Source of the DNA: Acanthochromis polyacanthus
Taxonomy: Eukaryota; Chordata; Actinopteri; Pomacentridae
Assembly: GCF_021347895.1 (NCBI RefSeq)
Contig: NC_067127.1
Span: 18,386,984-18,450,983, forward strand
Direction: 5' to 3'
Length of the DNA stretch: 64,000 bases
Shown: piece by piece, positions 54,901 through 61,100 of the stretch
Layout: each line of letters opens with the position of its first letter
Numbering within the stretch: position 1 is the stretch's first letter
The notes under the pieces: model-generated
The model's database searches: none
The model's input: the letters and a program-made list of their open reading frames with translations, nothing else
Told to the model about the DNA's origin: nothing
Translations under genes and position numbers: made by a program

Positions 54901-57900
54901 TGAACGGCACCTTGCGATATGCCATCGCTCACGGCAACCTTATCCAGACTTTCCGCATCGACAGCATCACGGTAAACCCATGACAGCTGCTGTTGTATTG
55001 CAGAGATACAAGCAACAGCGAGAAAAGAAGTTAACTTTCTGTGTGTGATGTGTGTATTTAGGGGAGAATCACGGCTGTAAAGGAGCTGGATTATGAGATC
55101 AGCAACGGACATTATACTCTGGTTGTCACAGCGACGGATCAGTGTCCATACCCTGCTCTTCGCTTGACATCTAGCACGACAGTAATTATGCACACTCTTT
55201 ATATTTACTGACATAATGCGCACGCATCCTTCAATATGGACCAGCATTAGCCTTGTATATGTTAACGCTGCATGTGTAAAATCAGATTTGTGTAGTTAGC
55301 TCTATCAGTCAGCTCTTCCTCTCCTTGCTTAGGTGCTGGTGAACGTCTTAGATGTGAATGACGTGACGCCCACTTTCCCCAAACCCTATGAGGGGCCGTT
55401 CGAGGTGACTGAGGGCCAGCCGGGGCCTCGGGTGTGGACACTCAGAGCCAGTGATGAAGACTCTGGGCTCAACGGCAAAGTGGAGTACAGCATCACCGGT
55501 GGAGATTACAAGAGTCAGTATGGGATGGCTTTTTTGCAGCGATAGTGAGATATTATTAAATTCTTTCTGTGTATCTCTGAGCTTCTCTCTGTGCCTCCCT
55601 ATCAGACGAGTTCACGGTTTCTCCAGTTGAGGGAGAGCTTCGGGTGAGGAAGGGTGTAGAGCTGGACCGGGAGACCACAGCGTTCTACAACATCACCGTC
55701 ACAGCCCGGGATCTGGGAACGCCGTCACGCAACAGCTCGGTTGGCCACGAAACTCAACACTCTCATACGCAAGCAGGCCCACACTCTCACCATATCCTCT
55801 TGAACAATCAAGATCTTGCCAGAATCACTTCTGTAATGTCATTTAGCCTGTAAGCACACACGACTCTTCAGTTTCACAGATGCATAGATGGTTTCTTATG
55901 TGACTTTAACACGGCCAGAATGCTTGAAAAACAACACCACAACCACAAATTCTGCCACTCTACTGAGTCTGTTATCTTCATGTCACAGAGCTAAAACATT
56001 ATAACAGCTGTTTGTTTTGATGAGTTAATAAGGAGTTATGTGGTTTATTTCAACATAAAGAAACCATCTGCATAAGAGGAAGAACACTATTATGGGTCTG
56101 TTTAACATTTTGCAGTTCTTTGTTCAGTTCTCATCGTCAAAATCAACCAAATGAAAAACGAATTTGAAACTTTCCTTATCCATTTCTTTGATTATTTCAC
56201 AAATGATAATTGTCTCTGTTTAATTTTTATTAGTTCAGGATTGGGTTGTTGCTTCAGAATTAGAATTTTAAAAATGGCAGGGTGTTCTATATTTCCATAT
56301 CTGGGTTTTAGGCTTGTGGTTTGACTGTACCATTTCTTTCCCAGGGGAGTCTACAGAGAGCCACAGACACAGTAGTGAAACCCCTTTATGCATCATGCAG
56401 TACATCTGACAATGCCAGAATGTATCAGCTATATTATGTTTTATGCATTAATAAAATCTGTAGACACTATGTTGAGTTTTATACTGTTAGTCATTTTGTC
56501 TTTATATTTATATTTATTTAAAGGATGTAATTCTGTGCTTATCATGAACAGCAATAACAATATATTGACCTAAAGCTCCAGTCTGTGAAAAATGTTCACA
56601 AAAATGAAAGCACTCTCCCTAAACAGGGTAGCTGGTAAATTATTGCAAGGTCAGATGTGGTATACTTTACATCGTTTATATCTAATGCGCCCCACTGTGT
56701 CATGGCTGGCTGTGGTTCCTCTGGGCGTAAGTGGCACAGTCAAACCAGACTACAGGCTTGAACTGAAGGTTTGAAATGTTACCACTTGTTCTGTTTAGGT
56801 GGTGGTGGGCGTCTACGTCCTGGATATCAATGATAACGATCCAGTCCTCCTCAACCTGCCTTTCAACACGAGCGTGAGTGAGGGCGCCCCCATACACACC
56901 TCTGTGGCCAGAGTCCGAGCACGAGATGCCGACAGCGGACGTAACGCGCTGCTCACTTATAACATCACTGGTGGCAACCGGGATGGAGCCTTCTACATCA
57001 ATGACACAGTGAGAGACATGAACGGTGTTGTTGTTACTCATGTGGTTGTAGCTAGAGGAGGTGGTGAAAAATGAGAGCATGACAGTGCAAGCTATTTGAT
57101 CACACATTAGGCTGTCAGCTTAATGCAACTTAAGACAGGTGTTCCTGCCTGCTTTCATCTATAGTCAGCGCTCTACACTTGTACAGTCTTGCCACAACAC
57201 TGCTAGTGCTAGCAGCATACACATTTGTAAATTTAAAGCATTATCACTGGATAATATGGCATATTCTGTAAAGAAAGAGAGAAAACACATAAGCAGCAGT
57301 AATATAATGATATGCACAGTTGATAAATCGTATGTAAAACATCAAAAATAGATCTTTAAACACCCGCATGACTTGCCTCCACCTCCTTTCTGTGTCTCCT
57401 AGACAGGTGTGGTGCAGGTGAACAGACCGTTGGACAGAGAGCGAGTGGCCGAGTACAGACTCACCATCACTGCCAAAGACAACCCCGAGAACAGCCACAT
57501 CTCTCGGAGGGTAAGCCACTCTCCTGTGCACATGTACTGCAAGCGTTCGCACATGACTACATACACAGCCTGCTAGAGAAACCACTGAAACAATCGTAAG
57601 GCACAGTCAGTGATACAAAACAGTGTGGCTTTTCAAGAAACCTTTCCACGAATCCCTATCAATGGGCAGTGCTGTAAGTTTTTAAGTGCGCCAACCAGCT
57701 TTGCGCCAGTTTATCAGCAAAATGTAGCAATATATGCACACTACTGTTCAAAAGGCAATTCCATGCTTTCCATGAAAACTCACACTTTTATTCATGTGCT
57801 AACATAATTGCGCAAGGGTTTTCTATTCATCAATTAACCTTTCAACATGATTAGCTAACACAATGTAGCATTAGGATACAGGAGGGATGGTTGCTGGAAA

Positions 57901-58076
57901 TGTAAATATTCCATTAAAAATCAGCCATTTCCAGCTAGAATAGTCATTTACCACATTAACAGTGTCTAGACTGTATTTCTGATTCATTTAATGCTATTTT
58001 CATTGAAAAAAATTACCTTCTTTCAAAAATGAGGACATTTTTTGACATTGATTTAAATGGATTCTTTATGTCCGTG

Positions 58077-58129
<53 letters not shown>

Positions 58130-61100
58130 GATTTGTACTTACTTTGCACAAGAAGTTTATCTAAGAGAGTTGCATTATTCTATGATATGTATGGAGTTAT
58201 AATTGTTTATGCAGGTGTCTGATAACCTGTTTTGATTTTAACTGCTAGGGCCCTGTCTTACATGCATATCATTACATGCACACTCTTTACTTCTAAGCTG
58301 AGCATCAGAACGACTCTAGCTGCACCTGTGATATTTTCTGTGCCTCTGTGGCAAAGGTGACAAACTGTTCTTGCTACGAGCTGTAAACAAGTTAACCACA
58401 GAGATTCGGAACACACCGCACAACAGCTCTATTCTGACTTCTCTTCTTGCCTTCTATAATTGCCTCTTTATCCCTCTTGTGTCCCACACCACCAGGATTC
58501 AGACATCTTGATAATCACCATTTTGGATGAGAATGACAACAAGCCGGTGTTCACCAGGTCCAGCTACAGGGCTGAAATCACTGAGAATGCTGCAGCAGGT
58601 AGCATCAAAGTGTTCGTGCCATGTGTCTAGCTTTTTCTTTTTGCTTGAGTGGTGCAAGCTATAATTGCAGCACAGAGCAGTGTGCCGAAACACTGTCTGC
58701 AGCCCTGTCTCCTCCACTTCCTGACTATGTTTACTTACAGTTCGTGTTCAGTGAAGATTTTTTTTTTCATTTCAGAACTAGCACCTTGATGTTTTGAATT
58801 TGCTTTAGAGCTTTAAAAATAAATGTGCAACCAGAGATCCACTAGAGCAGTCATTTCGAATCTGAAATTAAAGCTAGTCCAGTTTACCTGACAATTCTGA
58901 TTATTAAAGTTGTCAGAGTGAGTTTCAAGATTTTATCAGTGTCTTTAGACATAATTAGACACGCATGAGCAAATCCTCCAAACAGTTACTTCACTTGGTC
59001 ATTGGTAGCAGATACCACAGGTAGTTTGCTGATTGCTGTACAGAAGATTTTTACCCACTGTGATCATTTGACTGCTGTTGTTTTGTATTTTTTTTTAATA
59101 TGACAACAGCACTATGAATCAAAGCGTCTTGTTATATCTGCTTGTCTTTTAGGCAGCAACGTAACAGTCTTAAATGGGCCAGTTCTGGCTCAGGATAGAG
59201 ACATTGGCCCTAATGCTGTGGTGAAGTACCGCCTGCTGGGGCCGAGGGTGGACCTATTTACTGTGGACAAAGATACTGGTAACATTATGACTATTCAGCA
59301 AACAGAAAAAAATGAAGTAAAACTTAAAAATGTGCAGTGCAAATGGTAATGCTCCTGTGTCTCTGTCCAGGTCTGATATATGTCCGTCAGGGAGCAAAGC
59401 TGGATCGTGAGGCATATCAGGAGCCACGGATAGAGCTGTTTCTGGTTGCAGAGGACATAGGAGGCTTAAACAACAGTGTCCCTCTCACAGTCGCAATCCT
59501 GGATCAGAATGACAACCCTCCTGTCTTCAGCCCATCCAATTTCAGTGTTCGACTCCCTGAGAACAGCCCCACTGGTGAGTGTTTTGCCTCTTATCTGTGT
59601 ATGAGTCTATTGGAAGGAATACAACTTACATATAATCAACATTCCTCAGGGTAAAGCTGTCACTGGCAGATAGGTGTTGCATCCCCACTGTGTGAGGAAA
59701 ATGGAATTGACTGGTCACAGGAATATGACTGTGTGTGCCTGCCTGTGTCTCCTCCAGGTGTGGTGGTGGCTCAGCTGTCGGCCACAGATGCTGACTCCGG
59801 CGCTAACGGCTGGCTGATGTATCGGCTGGTCAGCGGTGCTCAGGACCGCTTTGTGGTCGACCCGCTCTCTGGCGCTGTTTTGGTCGGAAACACCACACTT
59901 GACAGAGAACAGCAAGGGTCCTACCGCCTCGTCGTCATGGCAACTGATCGTGGCACTCCCCCACTGTCGGGTACAGCCACCCTGACAGTGATCCTGGATG
60001 ATGTCAACGACTCACGGCCGCGTTTTACCGAACGTATAACCGTCATAAGCGTCAATGAGTCCACTCCGCCTGGCGTGGTTGTAGCCACACTGACCGCCGA
60101 GGATCCAGACCTGCATCCACGGCTCGAGTATTTCATCATCTCAGTGGAGGCAAAGGATGATGGGAACAACCCTGTAGATGGTCTGCAGGAGTCCTTTGGC
60201 ATTGATTTACACACTGGTGAGAACACACTTTATATTCTGATGTAAGAAGCTTTCCTTTGATGAATGAGGCTGTATAGCCCATATAGGTGAGAAGGTTTAG
60301 AAAATAGTTACATGTGTTTTTATGAATTTTTAGGTGCAGTATTTGTACGCAACCCACTAAACAGAGAGCTGGTAGCTACATTTGAGATCATTGTGTCCGT
60401 CCATGACAAGGCCAGTGATGTCATAGACAAGTCAGAAAGCGTTCCCAACGGTAAGTCCTTTTTCTCTCTGATCTTTTATTTCATACATTCAGTTTTTAGA
60501 AGATGTTGTCACTTTGTATCTCTCATGTCACCATCTCCTCCTTTGCAGCGAGACTGACCATCAACGTGTTGGATGTAAACGATAATGCTCCTCGTTTTCG
60601 ACCTTTTGGACGTTCCAACTTCACAGAGAAGATTTTAGAAGGTGCTGAGCCAGGCACAACATTGCTGTCAGTTACAGCTGTGGACCCAGATAAAGGTCCC
60701 AATGGGCAGATCATCTACGAGCTGCTCCACCTGCCTCGAGGGGGATACGTTAGATTGGAGGATCCATCCACTGGTATGGCTACCAATAAGCTGCTGTAGG
60801 CTGTGAGAAAACTACACCTACAGCTCAAAACACACTGAGATGTCATCATTTATAGTATCATTCCTTTGTGTTTGTAATGCAAATATGGAATATTCATATT
60901 GACTAGACAAATCCTAACAGTAATTCTCACTATTATACTTTTTTTTTCAGGTAAGATTGTAGCCAACAAGACTGTGGATTTTGAAATGGTACAATGGCTG
61001 AATTTCACGGTTCGGGCTCGGGATCACGGCACGCCTCCCAGGATAGCTGAGCTGCCAGTTTATCTGCGCATAGTGGATATCAATGACAACAACCCTGTTT

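Noticed and set aside
60951..60956. Possible donor GTAAGA directly after an acceptor CAG
   Set aside because: Phase and homology show it is the first coding bases (Gly-Lys) of the EC22 exon.
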